Source: Herbaspirillum rhizosphaerae
Lineage (GTDB): Bacteria > Pseudomonadota > Gammaproteobacteria > Burkholderiales > Burkholderiaceae_D
Direction: 5' to 3'
Length of the DNA stretch: 64,000 nucleotides
Assembly: GCF_001189965.1 (NCBI RefSeq)
Contig: NZ_LFLU01000003.1
Location: 124,001-188,000 of the forward strand
The notes below the pieces were generated by a model. That model worked only from the letters and a program-made list of their open reading frames with translations, made no database searches and was not told the origin of the DNA. Positions 27,283 through 37,012 of this stretch are shown in pieces (positions within the stretch are counted from its first letter, which is position 1; every line of letters starts with the position of its first letter). The translations under genes were made by a program, and so were the position numbers.

Positions 27283-28682
27283 CGCAGATCCTCAATTTGT
27301 TGGCGCGCGCGGTTGTAGCCTTGCTGGTTGTCGAAGTTGAACGGCCCGGTGACGTTGTCGAAGGTGTAATTCAGGCTGACCTGCACCGTGCTGCGCCGAT
27401 AGTCGATATTGCCGCCCGATTTGGACGTGGTCTGCTCACGCATGGCGTCGACGCGCAGCGCCAAGCGGCGCGTGATGTCGTAGTCGTAGCGGAAACCCAG
27501 GCGCAGCAATTGATCATTGCCGCTGGTCGGCGTGCTGATCTGGGCAGTGGCGAAGTTCTGCGATTTTTGCGATTCCAGCGAAGCCAGCAGCGACACGCGC
27601 GTCTTCGGCGTGGCTTGCCAGACCGCGCGTCCCTGCACGCCCTTGGTGATCACATAGAGACGGCTGTCTGCTTCATCGTTGGCTTGCGGACGATCCCAGA
27701 TGCGGCCGTAGAAGGTGGTCTTGGCCGAGTAATGCCAGTCTATCCCCAGCTCGCCCGATATCAGCCGGCTGTCGCGGTTGGGCAGCGTGTTGAAGTGACG
27801 CGCGATGGAGCCGAGATGGGCGATGAACACCGTATTTTCGGTATAGCGCCAGGCGGCGTCGGTGAAGAATTCAGTGTCGGTGTAACCGGAATCGAAGTCC
27901 GCAATATCCTGCGCCGTGCGATTCGGAAAGCCGACGCGGTTGCGGCGCACGCCGGCCGAGAGCGTCGACTTGGTGCCGGCAGTGTAACGGATCGCCGCCT
28001 GGACGGCGTTGCTGTTCATGTTGTACATCTCAACCCGTCCCGGCACCATGTAGCTCAGGGTTTGCTGGGTCCAGGTCAGCGGCACGTCGAAGCGGTTGGT
28101 GACGCGGTAGGCGACTTCGACATTGTCTTCACGGATATGCGGAAATTCCGGCTCGACGTTGGAGATGCCGCGCGGCGGTGTCGTCGTGCTCGGTGCAATT
28201 TCGCCGCCGAAATAGTTGTACAGGCGATCGTCGGTGCGATGGCGGATGCGGCCACGCAGCAGGTCGCTGAATTCCCAGGTGTAGATGCCTTCGAACTGCT
28301 TCTTGGCCTGGTTCAGATTGTAGGGACCGTTGCCGTTGAGATCAGTGTAGTTGCCGAATGAGCTGCCGTAATGCATCTGCGACACCGAGGCCGTCAATTG
28401 CAGGTTGGTGCGCTCGGTCGGCAGCGGCAGGAACAACGCGCCGCGGATGTCCGTCGACCAGGCCGAGTCGGACGTCTTCAGCTTGTTGTCGCTGTTGCTC
28501 GGAAACATGAACGGATTGTCGATGCGATACCAGCTCACACCGCTCTGCAAGGCGTACTCGGCGGTGGCATGCGCCGGCGCCGACAGCAGCGGCAAGCCCA
28601 GCGCCGTGCAAGCCAGCATTGCCAATCGTGCCGGTGAGGATCGCCGCAGCCTTGTACGCAGTGCACGCATGGTCTTATTCAT
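27279..28682 (-). CDS. epsL: Outer-membrane beta-barrel, exopolysaccharide EpsL-like
   Basis: The 467-residue protein has a signal peptide (LAMLACTALGLPLLSAPAHA) and alternating amphipathic strands (VSWYRIDNPFMF; FRYDYDITRRLALRVDAM; TVQVSLNYTF) that read as an outer-membrane barrel, like EpsL proteins of exopolysaccharide loci. It may help pass polymer through the outer membrane or hold it. A second ATG at 28670 could be the start. It overlaps the glycoside hydrolase gene by eight bases. Confidence 0.75.
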   Translation of the reverse strand: MNKTMRALRTRLRRSSPARLAMLACTALGLPLLSAPAHATAEYALQSGVSWYRIDNPFMFPSNSDNKLKTSDSAWSTDIRGALFLPLPTERTNLQLTASVSQMHYGSSFGNYTDLNGNGPYNLNQAKKQFEGIYTWEFSDLLRGRIRHRTDDRLYNYFGGEIAPSTTTPPRGISNVEPEFPHIREDNVEVAYRVTNRFDVPLTWTQQTLSYMVPGRVEMYNMNSNAVQAAIRYTAGTKSTLSAGVRRNRVGFPNRTAQDIADFDSGYTDTEFFTDAAWRYTENTVFIAHLGSIARHFNTLPNRDSRLISGELGIDWHYSAKTTFYGRIWDRPQANDEADSRLYVITKGVQGRAVWQATPKTRVSLLASLESQKSQNFATAQISTPTSGNDQLLRLGFRYDYDITRRLALRVDAMREQTTSKSGGNIDYRRSTVQVSLNYTFDNVTGPFNFDNQQGYNRARQQIEDLR

Positions 28683-31065
28683 CGGCGACTACCTCGTACC
28701 AGGGGCTGGCCTGGGCGATATCGGCCTGGATATGGATGGTGGCGATGCCGTTGTTCAGGCCGGCGCGGCTGCCGTCGAGCGCGGCCAGTCGCTTGCCGTT
28801 GCCGTCCAGAGGATAGACGCTGATGCGTTTGGCCTGCGTGCGCAGGCTGATGCGCGCCTCGTTGCGTTCCATCCAGACCGGTCCTTCGACGTCGCGCGGG
28901 CCGGACGGTTTGTTGTTCATGCCGGCGTCCTGCTCCAGCGTCCACCACTTGGCGTCGCTCTTGTAGCGGATCAGTTCTTTCGGACGCGGCGGCATGGAGC
29001 CGGGCTGGTTGCCGGTGACGGCGCTCGATGCCGAGATCAGGATTCGCCGCGAGGCGGCAAGCGGACGGTTGTCCAGCGCCGTCAGCAGCACGCCGGTAAA
29101 GCCGCGGCTCTTGCCGAGCAGTTCGATGGCGGCGTTGTCGTCGCCGACGCGGCGCTTCATCAGGAAGCCGAAGAAGCCGCGCGCCTGCGGCGTGCGCAAC
29201 TGGATGGTGCGCTGTTGCGCTTCAAATTCGAATTCGTTGTTGGCGGCGCGCAGCGGTGCAGTTGTCGGCGGCGTTTGCCTGTCGAGCTTGCCGGCGCCGC
29301 TCAGATCCATACCCAGCCGCGCCTGCGTCGCCAGTTCCGGCGTGACGCCGTAGCGCACGGACAGATGCGTTTCGAAGGCGTTTTGCTCGCGCACGGCAGC
29401 CACTGCCGCACGCGCCTCGGCGCCGAAAGGAATCGCCGTCTGCTTCGGCAGCGTGCCGACCAGCCCGTTGCGGAACAGCATAGCGCTTTGTCCGGTGGCG
29501 GCATATTTGCCCCAGTCGCCGCTGAGCGTGAAGGCGGACGGCGTGGCGGCCCAGTTGTCGCCGTCGATATAGTCAAAGAAGAACAGTCCGTCCCAATCCT
29601 GCGCCGCGCCGATGGCGGCCATCAGCGGCTGGATTTCGCTGCCTTGCTTGTTGGGGAAGGGCTGGTTGTATTCGCTGACGACAAAGGGCTTTCGGATATC
29701 GCGGCGGAGGGACAGCGCCAGCAGGCGATTCAATTCGCCGTCGCTGGCCGCGCTGTTGCGGATGCGCCAGTCGTTGCGATCCCAGGCCGGGCCCGGAAAG
29801 TCGGGATGATCGATGTAAAAGTGCTCGTCGATGTAATCCATCTGCGCCTGCGAATCGAAATTGAGCACGCCGCCATAGCCCATCTGGGTGCCGGTCACCG
29901 GCACCAGCGCATCGGTTTCGCTCTGCACGACCTGGCGCAGGCGATTGAAGTAAGCGCGGTCGGTATCGGCCAGGAACAGCAGGAAGTCGCGTATGCGCAG
30001 TGCTTCGCCGGAAGTGTTGGGCGTGCCGGGATCGGCCGGGCCCAGCACCTTTTCGGTCAGCGATTTGAACTTGCCGTCGAGGCGGTCGCGCCATTGGCCG
30101 ACTTGCGACGCATCGGTCGGCGTCAGCAAGGGCACCGGCGAACCGGACGACACGCAGGTATTCCAGGTCGCGCAAGCTTTGGCGGTAGAGCCGTAGCGCC
30201 TGACCAGCCATTGCTGCCATTGCTTGTGCAGTTCGGCCTCGTAGGCTTTGGGGACGGCGTCGCTCCACTCGCGGCGTTGCCAGGCAGCCAGCAGTGACGA
30301 TTCGTTGTTGATTTCCACCATCGCCAGCGCCGGATTGTTGCGCAAGCCGAGTGCGCGGATCAGTTGCCGTGCGTAGTCTTCCTGCAGCGCGATCATGCGC
30401 GGGTAATAAACGTGGATCGGTGCACCCAGCGGCGTGGCTTCGTTTTTGCCGTCCAGCGGCGGCAATTGATCGATGGTGGGGCGGAAGCGATAGCCGACAT
30501 GTAAATTCAGGTCGACATAAATGCCTTGCTGCTTCAAGGCATTGATGAAGTTGCGCAGGCGGCTGAGCGCCACCGGATTGAAGGTCGGGTAAGGACCGGG
30601 CGTGAGCAGGCTGCGCGGCGGGTTGTCCTGGGTGCCGGGACTGCTGTCCATGTGATGCAGACGCACGGCGTTGATGCCGAGCTTGCGCAGGCGTTGCGCC
30701 AGCCGCACCGCATCGGCGTCGGACGGGAAGTTGGTGGCAAAGCTGAGGTTGATGCCATACAGGCGCACGCGCGTGTCGTCGGCCGTGTTCGGGCGGTTGT
30801 CGGGCCCGATGCGGTAAAAGTGGCCGTTGCGCACGAAGATGCGCGAGCCGGCGTCGAGCGGCTGGTTCATGGCGGAACGATCGGGTGCGCCGGCCAGCTT
30901 GTCTTCGTCGATGGCGAAATTGAAATAGGCGATGCCGTTGTCGCCGATGGTGAAGGCGGCTGGTGCAGCAGGCGCCGCCTGCGCGGCTGCGGGCAGCGGA
31001 AGCGCTGACGACAGCAGGCTTCCGGCGGCCAGTATCAGCGTGTGCAGGCGCATGGTCTTGCTCAT
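28675..31065 (-). CDS. Secreted glycoside hydrolase, clan GH-A (cellulase-like)
   Basis: The 796-residue protein has a signal peptide (LHTLILAAGSLLSSALPLPAAAQA) and a large TIM-barrel region. ALAMVEINNESS carries the Asn-Glu acid/base pair and FVVSEYNQPFPN the likely nucleophile Glu, as in clan GH-A. It probably cuts or trims the exopolysaccharide in the periplasm or outside. A start at 31602, inside the polymerase gene, is rejected: ATG 31065 has AGGAG seven bases before it and overlaps the polymerase stop in an ATGA. Hydrolases inside synthesis loci usually control chain length or clear the periplasm. Confidence 0.85.
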   Translation of the reverse strand: MSKTMRLHTLILAAGSLLSSALPLPAAAQAAPAAPAAFTIGDNGIAYFNFAIDEDKLAGAPDRSAMNQPLDAGSRIFVRNGHFYRIGPDNRPNTADDTRVRLYGINLSFATNFPSDADAVRLAQRLRKLGINAVRLHHMDSSPGTQDNPPRSLLTPGPYPTFNPVALSRLRNFINALKQQGIYVDLNLHVGYRFRPTIDQLPPLDGKNEATPLGAPIHVYYPRMIALQEDYARQLIRALGLRNNPALAMVEINNESSLLAAWQRREWSDAVPKAYEAELHKQWQQWLVRRYGSTAKACATWNTCVSSGSPVPLLTPTDASQVGQWRDRLDGKFKSLTEKVLGPADPGTPNTSGEALRIRDFLLFLADTDRAYFNRLRQVVQSETDALVPVTGTQMGYGGVLNFDSQAQMDYIDEHFYIDHPDFPGPAWDRNDWRIRNSAASDGELNRLLALSLRRDIRKPFVVSEYNQPFPNKQGSEIQPLMAAIGAAQDWDGLFFFDYIDGDNWAATPSAFTLSGDWGKYAATGQSAMLFRNGLVGTLPKQTAIPFGAEARAAVAAVREQNAFETHLSVRYGVTPELATQARLGMDLSGAGKLDRQTPPTTAPLRAANNEFEFEAQQRTIQLRTPQARGFFGFLMKRRVGDDNAAIELLGKSRGFTGVLLTALDNRPLAASRRILISASSAVTGNQPGSMPPRPKELIRYKSDAKWWTLEQDAGMNNKPSGPRDVEGPVWMERNEARISLRTQAKRISVYPLDGNGKRLAALDGSRAGLNNGIATIHIQADIAQASPWYEVVADE

Positions 31066-32465
31066 GGCGTGGCTCCTCGCAGGGCGCCGTCGGACGGCAG
31101 CTCCTGTACGGCCTGCTTTGCCAGTTCCGCCTGTTCCATGCGATGCAAGGTGATGCGCGCAGAAATCGCGGTCGAGGAATAGATGAAGAAAATGTTCTGG
31201 AACAGCACGCCGCGGAACACTTCGCTCTCCGACAGATTGCTGATCAGGATCAGGATCAGCATGGCCCAGTGGATGGCGGCCTCTTCGCGGTCGATGCGGG
31301 TGAGCTTGATCAGGTTGCGGATGTGGAAGACGAACACGCCGGCCATGATCGTCAACCCGACGATGCCGAGCTCGTTGAGAATGTCGAGATAGCCGTTGTG
31401 CGCCTGCAGCGGAATCCAGTGCAACGCGTTGATGATCATCTGCGACGGGCTGCCTTCGCCCAGCCAGAAGGCGCCGTAACCGATGCCGAACACCGGATGG
31501 CGATCCACTTCCAGCAGCACCAGACGCCAGATGTCGGTACGGCCGGTGAGGTCGGTGCTCTTGTTGAACAGCGCGCCGAAGGGCGCGAACAATTCGTTCC
31601 ATTCAGGCAGGCGGCCGTTGATGACGTAGAAGATGTGGAAGCCCAGCAGGATGATGACCGCCAGGCTGATCGTCAGCCGGCGGCCGTCGAATTCGCCGGT
31701 CAGATAGCGGCGGCGGATCAGTAGATAAATGCCGGTTCCCAGCGTCGCCACCAGGATCGCCGTGCTGCTCTTGGCCATCACCAGCATGAACAGGCTGAAC
31801 AGGATGCCGAAATAACAGATCGAGCGCGGGAAGGTCGTGCCCAGGATTTCCTTGATCCACAGCACTACGCACAGGCCGGAGATTGCGCCCAGCGTATTTT
31901 TTTGCGTCAGGATGCCGCGCCAGGCGCCGCCCAGTTCGTAGTCGACACCGACGCGCGGGATCACCAGCGATACCACGAACGAAAACGCCATCAGCGTCAT
32001 CAGCGTGCCGAGCATGGTGCGGATCAGTTGCTGCTTGCCGCCGATCGGCGGCGAGATCGCGATGCCGACCAGGGTCAGGCCGATCAGCTGGATGCTGCGC
32101 TTGAGCGTGACAACCGGGTAGGGCGACCACAGGATGGTGATCAGGCAATACAGGATGATGGCGATCAGCAGCGGATTCAGATGCACCACGTGGCGCAGGC
32201 TCCAGCCGCGATTGCGCCAGGCCAGCCAGGCGCCGATCAGGAACACCGAGCCGAACTCCATCTGGAAGATCAGCGAACCTTCCGCATAGCTGCCTTGCGG
32301 ATCGGTATTGCCCCAGTTGAAGCCGGGCGGCAGCAGCGAGAACGTCATGCTCATGACGATCAGCAGGCGCACCAGAAACGGGTCGAGCTTGCTGATGACC
32401 GACGATGGTCCCTGTGATCCTTGTACCGGACGCGCCGCGTCCAATTGCTCAGTTGCCGTATTCAT
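31062..32465 (-). CDS. O-antigen ligase/Wzy-family polymerase
   Basis: The 467-residue integral membrane protein has about 12 hydrophobic segments and a long periplasmic loop (GRLPEWNELFAPFGALFNKSTDLTGRTDIWRLV), the pattern of the Wzy/WaaL family. In this locus, with flippase and chain-length proteins, a repeat-unit polymerase is more likely than a ligase. The start lies 17 bases inside the preceding glycosyltransferase gene. Confidence 0.85.
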   Translation of the reverse strand: MNTATEQLDAARPVQGSQGPSSVISKLDPFLVRLLIVMSMTFSLLPPGFNWGNTDPQGSYAEGSLIFQMEFGSVFLIGAWLAWRNRGWSLRHVVHLNPLLIAIILYCLITILWSPYPVVTLKRSIQLIGLTLVGIAISPPIGGKQQLIRTMLGTLMTLMAFSFVVSLVIPRVGVDYELGGAWRGILTQKNTLGAISGLCVVLWIKEILGTTFPRSICYFGILFSLFMLVMAKSSTAILVATLGTGIYLLIRRRYLTGEFDGRRLTISLAVIILLGFHIFYVINGRLPEWNELFAPFGALFNKSTDLTGRTDIWRLVLLEVDRHPVFGIGYGAFWLGEGSPSQMIINALHWIPLQAHNGYLDILNELGIVGLTIMAGVFVFHIRNLIKLTRIDREEAAIHWAMLILILISNLSESEVFRGVLFQNIFFIYSSTAISARITLHRMEQAELAKQAVQELPSDGALRGATP

Positions 32466-33375
32466 GATAACGATGGCCCGCGAGGGCGCTTAATTTGCCG
32501 CATTGCGCCAGCGTGGTGCGCAGCCAGCGAATCGACATGATGCGGGAAAACGGAAACGTCGCCAGCGTCACGCCGGCGGCAACCAGCAACTGCAGCAGCG
32601 CGCGTATTCCCAACTGGGTTGCGCGCAGCAAGCGCTGTACGCCGCGCAGGCGAGCGATTTCCGACAAGACGTAAGTTTGCCCGAGCCGGTATGAGCGGCG
32701 CAGCAGCCAGTTCAGGTTGGCGCGCTGGGCCGGGACTTCTTCGCTGACGGTGGCTTCGTCGCACCAGACGAATTTGGCGCCGTGCGCCAGCATGTCGCGA
32801 AACAGCATGGTGTCTTCCGCGCCGGTGCGGCCGAAGGCGGCGTCAAAGGGACCTGGAACAGCCATCAGTTTGCTGCGCCGGATCAGCACGTTGCCGGTGC
32901 GGGCGTCTTTGGTCGTGATGACGGTGCCGGTGGCGAAGCGGCGGCGATTGAAGAAGTCGCCGTTGCGTATCCAGGTCGGCGTATCGTCGCGGTAGCGCGG
33001 CAGCACGGGGGCAAATACCGCGTCCGCGTCGTAATGGCGCTGCGCGGCGACCATGTGGCGGATCCAGTCGGCGTCGGGCGCTTCGTCGTCGTCGATGAAC
33101 AGTACCCATTCGCCTTGCGCGGTATGTACGGCGGCGTTGCGCGCCTTGGCGATGTTGGGCGTGCTTTCATGTCGGGCGTGCAGCGGCATGGGGAAGTGCG
33201 CTTGCCAGTCGCGCAAGACCGGCGCAGCCGAAGCGGCCGGGTCGTTGTCCACCACGACCACTTCGATGCGCAAGGCGTCGCAGGACTGTTCGGTCAGCGC
33301 GGCCAGCAACTGGTCCAGCAGCTCGGGACGGCGGAAGGTGCAGATGCAGATACTGATATCGATGGGTGCGGTCAT
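32449..33375 (-). CDS. Family 2 glycosyltransferase
   Basis: The 308-residue protein has GT-A motifs: DISICICTFRRPELLDQLLAAL at the start, VVVVDNDPAA, ARNAAVHTAQGEWVLFIDDDEAPDADW with the acidic metal site. A C-terminal hydrophobic patch suggests membrane association. It overlaps the flippase gene by four bases (ATGA) and the polymerase gene by 17. It probably adds one sugar to the lipid-linked repeat unit; the specificity cannot be read. Confidence 0.9.
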   Translation of the reverse strand: MTAPIDISICICTFRRPELLDQLLAALTEQSCDALRIEVVVVDNDPAASAAPVLRDWQAHFPMPLHARHESTPNIAKARNAAVHTAQGEWVLFIDDDEAPDADWIRHMVAAQRHYDADAVFAPVLPRYRDDTPTWIRNGDFFNRRRFATGTVITTKDARTGNVLIRRSKLMAVPGPFDAAFGRTGAEDTMLFRDMLAHGAKFVWCDEATVSEEVPAQRANLNWLLRRSYRLGQTYVLSEIARLRGVQRLLRATQLGIRALLQLLVAAGVTLATFPFSRIMSIRWLRTTLAQCGKLSALAGHRYHEYGN

Positions 33376-34691
33376 GTCTGTTTGCGCCTCAGCATGGGCA
33401 GGAAGACGGCCCAGATCAGCAGCAGGTCGAACACTTCCACGATGATCAGCGACAGGATCGCGCCCCAGGTGCCGTACAGCGGAATGAATACCGCCGCGGA
33501 AATCAGCATGATGACCAGGCAGGCGATGCCGCTCAACAGCAGCAGCTTGTACTGGTCATTGCTGGTCAGCCAGGACGAGCCGATCCAGCGCGCCGCATTG
33601 ATGGCGAAGTAGCCGCCCCAGGCCAGCACCATCGGTTCCAGTCCATGATATTTGGCGCCCAGCACATGCGCTTGCAGCCAGGGCAAGGCCAGCCACAGCG
33701 CGATGACGTAGACGATGGTGACGATTTCGATGCCGGCGACCGAGGCCCAGGCCAGGCGGTCGAGATGCTTCCAGTCGCGCGCCGCAAACAGGCGGCTGAC
33801 CATCGGTCGCGCCACACGCGACCAGGCCAGCACCGACAGCGAGATCGGCATCAGCAGCAGGCGCGAGGCGTTCAGGTCTGCCGATGCGGCGACGCCGAGC
33901 ACCGCCGCTGCCAGATACAAGTAGCTGTAGTTGGTGGCCCATGCCACCAGCGCGCCGGGCAAGGCCCAGCGTCCGCGCTGCATGACTTCGCCGACGGCGG
34001 CACGGTATTCGGTGTTGTCGTCCGTGTGCGCGGAGGCAGCTGAGGCAGGCCCGTGATCGGTGCTGCGCCACATGCCGGCGATGTTCGCCAGCCCGAGCAC
34101 CAGCAGGATGGCGGGTACTGTCAGATAGCCGACCAGCAGCAATATGCCGACGCCGACCAGCACGCCGAGGGCATACGAAACGTCGGTATGCAGCACGCGG
34201 CGGGGGCGGGCTTCGATGAAGCTGATGCTGCGATGGTATTCACGCTGGGCGTTGGCCAGGATGTAGATGGCGAAGGCGACGCCCAGCCAGACCGGATGCG
34301 CGTCGATTTTGGTGACCGCGGCGATCACGGCGCTGCCGACGCCGAACAATACCGCCAGACCGATGCTGAGCTGCCACTGGAAACGCAGCAGCAGCGTCGT
34401 CAGCCGCGCACGTTCGGCGACCGTCTTGCCGGGCGCGATGGTGGTCAGCGGCCCGGTGATCAGCGCTTCGATGACGGTGGAGGCAAAGATGCCGGCGACA
34501 TACATCTGCGAATAGACGCCATAAGATTCCTTGGTGGCCAGACGGATCAGCACCAGCCCCAGCGCAAAGTTCAGGCCGCTCAGCAGGGCCTGGTCGAGCA
34601 GCGAGGCCAGAGAGTGCGTGAGGAGCTTGCGGCTGCTGACGCCGCCTACCTGTTGAGTGGGCTGCTCAGCCATTTGCGCAGACGATGCCAT
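33372..34691 (-). CDS. Oligosaccharide flippase (Wzx type)
   Basis: The protein of about 439 residues has 12-14 hydrophobic segments without large soluble domains (LLTHSLASLLDQALLSGLNFALGLVLIR; DLLLIWAVFLPMLRRK), as expected for a Wzx translocase moving lipid-linked repeat units across the inner membrane. ATG 34691 overlaps the EpsG gene by 46 bases; ATG 34673 is an alternative. A much longer in-frame extension to 34850 lies inside epsG and is rejected. Confidence 0.87.
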   Translation of the reverse strand: MASSAQMAEQPTQQVGGVSSRKLLTHSLASLLDQALLSGLNFALGLVLIRLATKESYGVYSQMYVAGIFASTVIEALITGPLTTIAPGKTVAERARLTTLLLRFQWQLSIGLAVLFGVGSAVIAAVTKIDAHPVWLGVAFAIYILANAQREYHRSISFIEARPRRVLHTDVSYALGVLVGVGILLLVGYLTVPAILLVLGLANIAGMWRSTDHGPASAASAHTDDNTEYRAAVGEVMQRGRWALPGALVAWATNYSYLYLAAAVLGVAASADLNASRLLLMPISLSVLAWSRVARPMVSRLFAARDWKHLDRLAWASVAGIEIVTIVYVIALWLALPWLQAHVLGAKYHGLEPMVLAWGGYFAINAARWIGSSWLTSNDQYKLLLLSGIACLVIMLISAAVFIPLYGTWGAILSLIIVEVFDLLLIWAVFLPMLRRKQT

Positions 34692-35602
34692 AGTTTCTTG
34701 CCCTTGCCTTCGAGCTGGTCGAACGTGTCTTCTTCGGCGAACTGGTTGTAGACCGTGCCGATGATTTGCGCCCCTGCGGTCTTCATTTGCGCTTGTGTCT
34801 GACGCAGGTCGTCCAGGCGGGAATAATGCTGTCGCGCCACCAGCAGGCACATGCCGACCTGTTGCGAAATGGTCTGCGCGTCGGAAGAGGTTTGCGCTGC
34901 CGGCGTGTCGACGATGAAGACATCGAAGTCGTTGGACAGTTGCAGCATCAGATTGCTTAGGGCCGGTTGCAGCAGGATTTCCAGCGGATTCGGCGGCTGC
35001 GGCCCGGCGTTGAGAATATGCAGATGCGGAAAACCTTCGGCCAGGCCGCCGGCGGAAATCTCGGTACGGCCGGCCAGCATGGTCGACAGGCCGGTCTTGT
35101 TTTCCACGCCGAACAACAGATGCTGTTTCGGCGAGCGCATGTCGGCGTCGATCAGCAGCGTCCGTTTGCCCATTTGCGAGAAGGCCAGCGCCAGGCTGGC
35201 GGCAAGATAGGACTTGCCTTCGCCTTCGGCGGTGCTGACGATGGCCAGCGAGATTTTTTCCTGATCGCTCAGGCGAATCGACAGCTCGGCGCGGATCTGG
35301 CGGATCGCTTCGGCTTCCATGCCGAACGGTGCCAGCGCGATGTCCAGCGACTTGTCCAGGCCTTCGGTCGATACCAGCGCAGTCGCATAGTTGAACTGAT
35401 CGGACAGTACGGCCTGCACATTTTGTTCGGTCAGCAGGCCGAGACGCACGGCGGCTTCGCCGAAGCGGATGTTGGCCGAGTTTTGCAATTCGACGACGCG
35501 GGCGACCTGCGCCTCGGTCAGCAGGCCCGCTTCCACGAAGCGGGAACCCATCTTGTCGGCAGTTGCGGCGCTGGTGGATGTAGTTTCTGTTGCCATGGTC
35601 AT
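34646..35602 (-). CDS. epsG: EpsG-type chain-length tyrosine kinase
   Basis: The 318-residue cytoplasmic kinase has an N-terminal segment resembling the type II secretion ATPase N-domain (FVEAGLLTEAQVARVVELQ; AAVRLGLLTEQNVQAVL), then a BY-kinase ATPase: Walker A STAEGEGKS, Walker A' LLIDADMRSP and FIVDTPAA. It lacks an obvious tyrosine-rich tail. It is encoded directly after the membrane partner EpsF, and together they control polymer length and export. Confidence 0.9.
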   Translation of the reverse strand: MTMATETTSTSAATADKMGSRFVEAGLLTEAQVARVVELQNSANIRFGEAAVRLGLLTEQNVQAVLSDQFNYATALVSTEGLDKSLDIALAPFGMEAEAIRQIRAELSIRLSDQEKISLAIVSTAEGEGKSYLAASLALAFSQMGKRTLLIDADMRSPKQHLLFGVENKTGLSTMLAGRTEISAGGLAEGFPHLHILNAGPQPPNPLEILLQPALSNLMLQLSNDFDVFIVDTPAAQTSSDAQTISQQVGMCLLVARQHYSRLDDLRQTQAQMKTAGAQIIGTVYNQFAEEDTFDQLEGKGKKLWHRLRKWLSSPLNR

Positions 35603-35609
35603 TACAGTC

Positions 35610-36992
35610 TTAGCGGATGCCGATATGGCCGATTAACGGGAGATGGATGCCGCGCACCAGATCGTCTTCGCAGCGCACGCGGCGTTGGCCGAGTTCGTAC
35701 AGCAGGGCCAGGCAGAAGCCGAGCGCCAGGCCGACCAGGATGCTGGCGGCGATGTTTTGCATCAGCAAGGGCTTGGAATGCGAACTCGGCGCTTCCGCCA
35801 CGCGCAGGACCGTCAGGTCGAAAGTGTTGATGTTGCTGGCCATGAGGATCTCATCGTATTTCGCCAGCGCGGTGTTGTAGACGCGTTCGACGCTGTCGAG
35901 CTGGCGCTGGTAGGACGTGATGATGTCGCGGTGCTGTTTCTGTTCAAGCAGTTTGGCGCGCTGGGTATCGACTTCCTTTTGCAGCGCCTGCTCCTGCATG
36001 GCCAGACGGCGCGAATCGATTTGCTGTGCATCCAGCGAGCTGCGCGCTTCGCGGGTGATGCGTGCCGAGATATCGTCACGCTCGCTGAGCAGCGCCAGCG
36101 TTTTCGGATGACGCGGGCCCAACACATCCTGTACATCCGCCAGACGTTTGTTGACGTCGCTGAGCTTGGATTTCAGATCGTTGATGTTGGGGCGTTGCGC
36201 GACTTCCGGCAATTCGTCGATGCGCATGCCGCCGCGCACCAGACTGTCGGTGGCGCTCTTGCGGGCCTGGGCTTCCTGCTGCTGGTTCTGCACCGCGATC
36301 AGCGAGGTCATCAGGTCGCCCAGCTGGCGCGATTGCAGGTCGTTGCGTTCGTTCGGATCGAGGATGCCGACTTCCTGCTGATACTGGGTCAGTTTCTGCT
36401 GAATGGAATCGGCTTCCTTGCGCAGGTGTTCGAGCTGCGCGTTGTACTGTTCGCGGCGCGCGCGCGCCGAGGCGGAGGAAATCTGCTGGTTCAGTTCGAT
36501 ATAGGCGCGCACCACGGCATTGGCCAGATCGCGCGACTGCTCGGCGGTGCCGGCGGCATATTCGACTTCGATCACGCGGCTGGAGCGGCGCGTCACCACC
36601 ATCGTGCTGTCGTTGATGCGCTTGACCAGTTGCGAATGCGCGCGCGCTTCGCCGCTGCGTTCAACGGCTTCGTGATAGGCAGCGGTACGTTCCAGGTCGA
36701 GCGCGTCGATGACTTTTTCCGCGACCGCCTGACTCTTGATCATGTCGAGCTGGGTCTGCATGTAGCTCTCGTCCATCATCGGCGAGAACAGGCGTCCGTT
36801 GATCGGATCGTTGCCCTTGTAGTCGAGGAAGACGTCGGACGAGGCGGTGTAGGTCTTTGGCAGCAGCAGGGTCACGACGATCGTGACCGCCATTGTCGCC
36901 AACAGGGTTTTGAATATCGTGCTGCGCCGCGCCGAAATCATCGACGCCAGCTGCTTGGACGATAAACCGGTTTCCGGAGCCTGCAGATTCAC
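35610..36992 (-). CDS. epsF: EpsF-type chain-length determinant (Wzz/Wzc membrane partner)
   Basis: The 460-residue protein has a membrane segment near residue 30 (IFKTLLATMAVTIVVTLLLP), a periplasmic Wzz-type start (YTASSDVFLDYKGNDPI), a long coiled coil (about 150-390) and a second membrane segment near the end (PLLMQNIAASILVGLALGFCLALLYEL). The layout is that of polysaccharide co-polymerases. It sits between the export protein EpsE and kinase EpsG with short gaps. Confidence 0.92.
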   Translation of the reverse strand: MNLQAPETGLSSKQLASMISARRSTIFKTLLATMAVTIVVTLLLPKTYTASSDVFLDYKGNDPINGRLFSPMMDESYMQTQLDMIKSQAVAEKVIDALDLERTAAYHEAVERSGEARAHSQLVKRINDSTMVVTRRSSRVIEVEYAAGTAEQSRDLANAVVRAYIELNQQISSASARARREQYNAQLEHLRKEADSIQQKLTQYQQEVGILDPNERNDLQSRQLGDLMTSLIAVQNQQQEAQARKSATDSLVRGGMRIDELPEVAQRPNINDLKSKLSDVNKRLADVQDVLGPRHPKTLALLSERDDISARITREARSSLDAQQIDSRRLAMQEQALQKEVDTQRAKLLEQKQHRDIITSYQRQLDSVERVYNTALAKYDEILMASNINTFDLTVLRVAEAPSSHSKPLLMQNIAASILVGLALGFCLALLYELGQRRVRCEDDLVRGIHLPLIGHIGIR

Positions 36993-37012
36993 GTTATAAC
37001 CTTGATGTTTGT

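Noticed and set aside
28405-30297. Long plus-strand frame across the hydrolase gene
   Set aside because: Composition is not protein-like, and it crosses two well-supported minus-strand genes.
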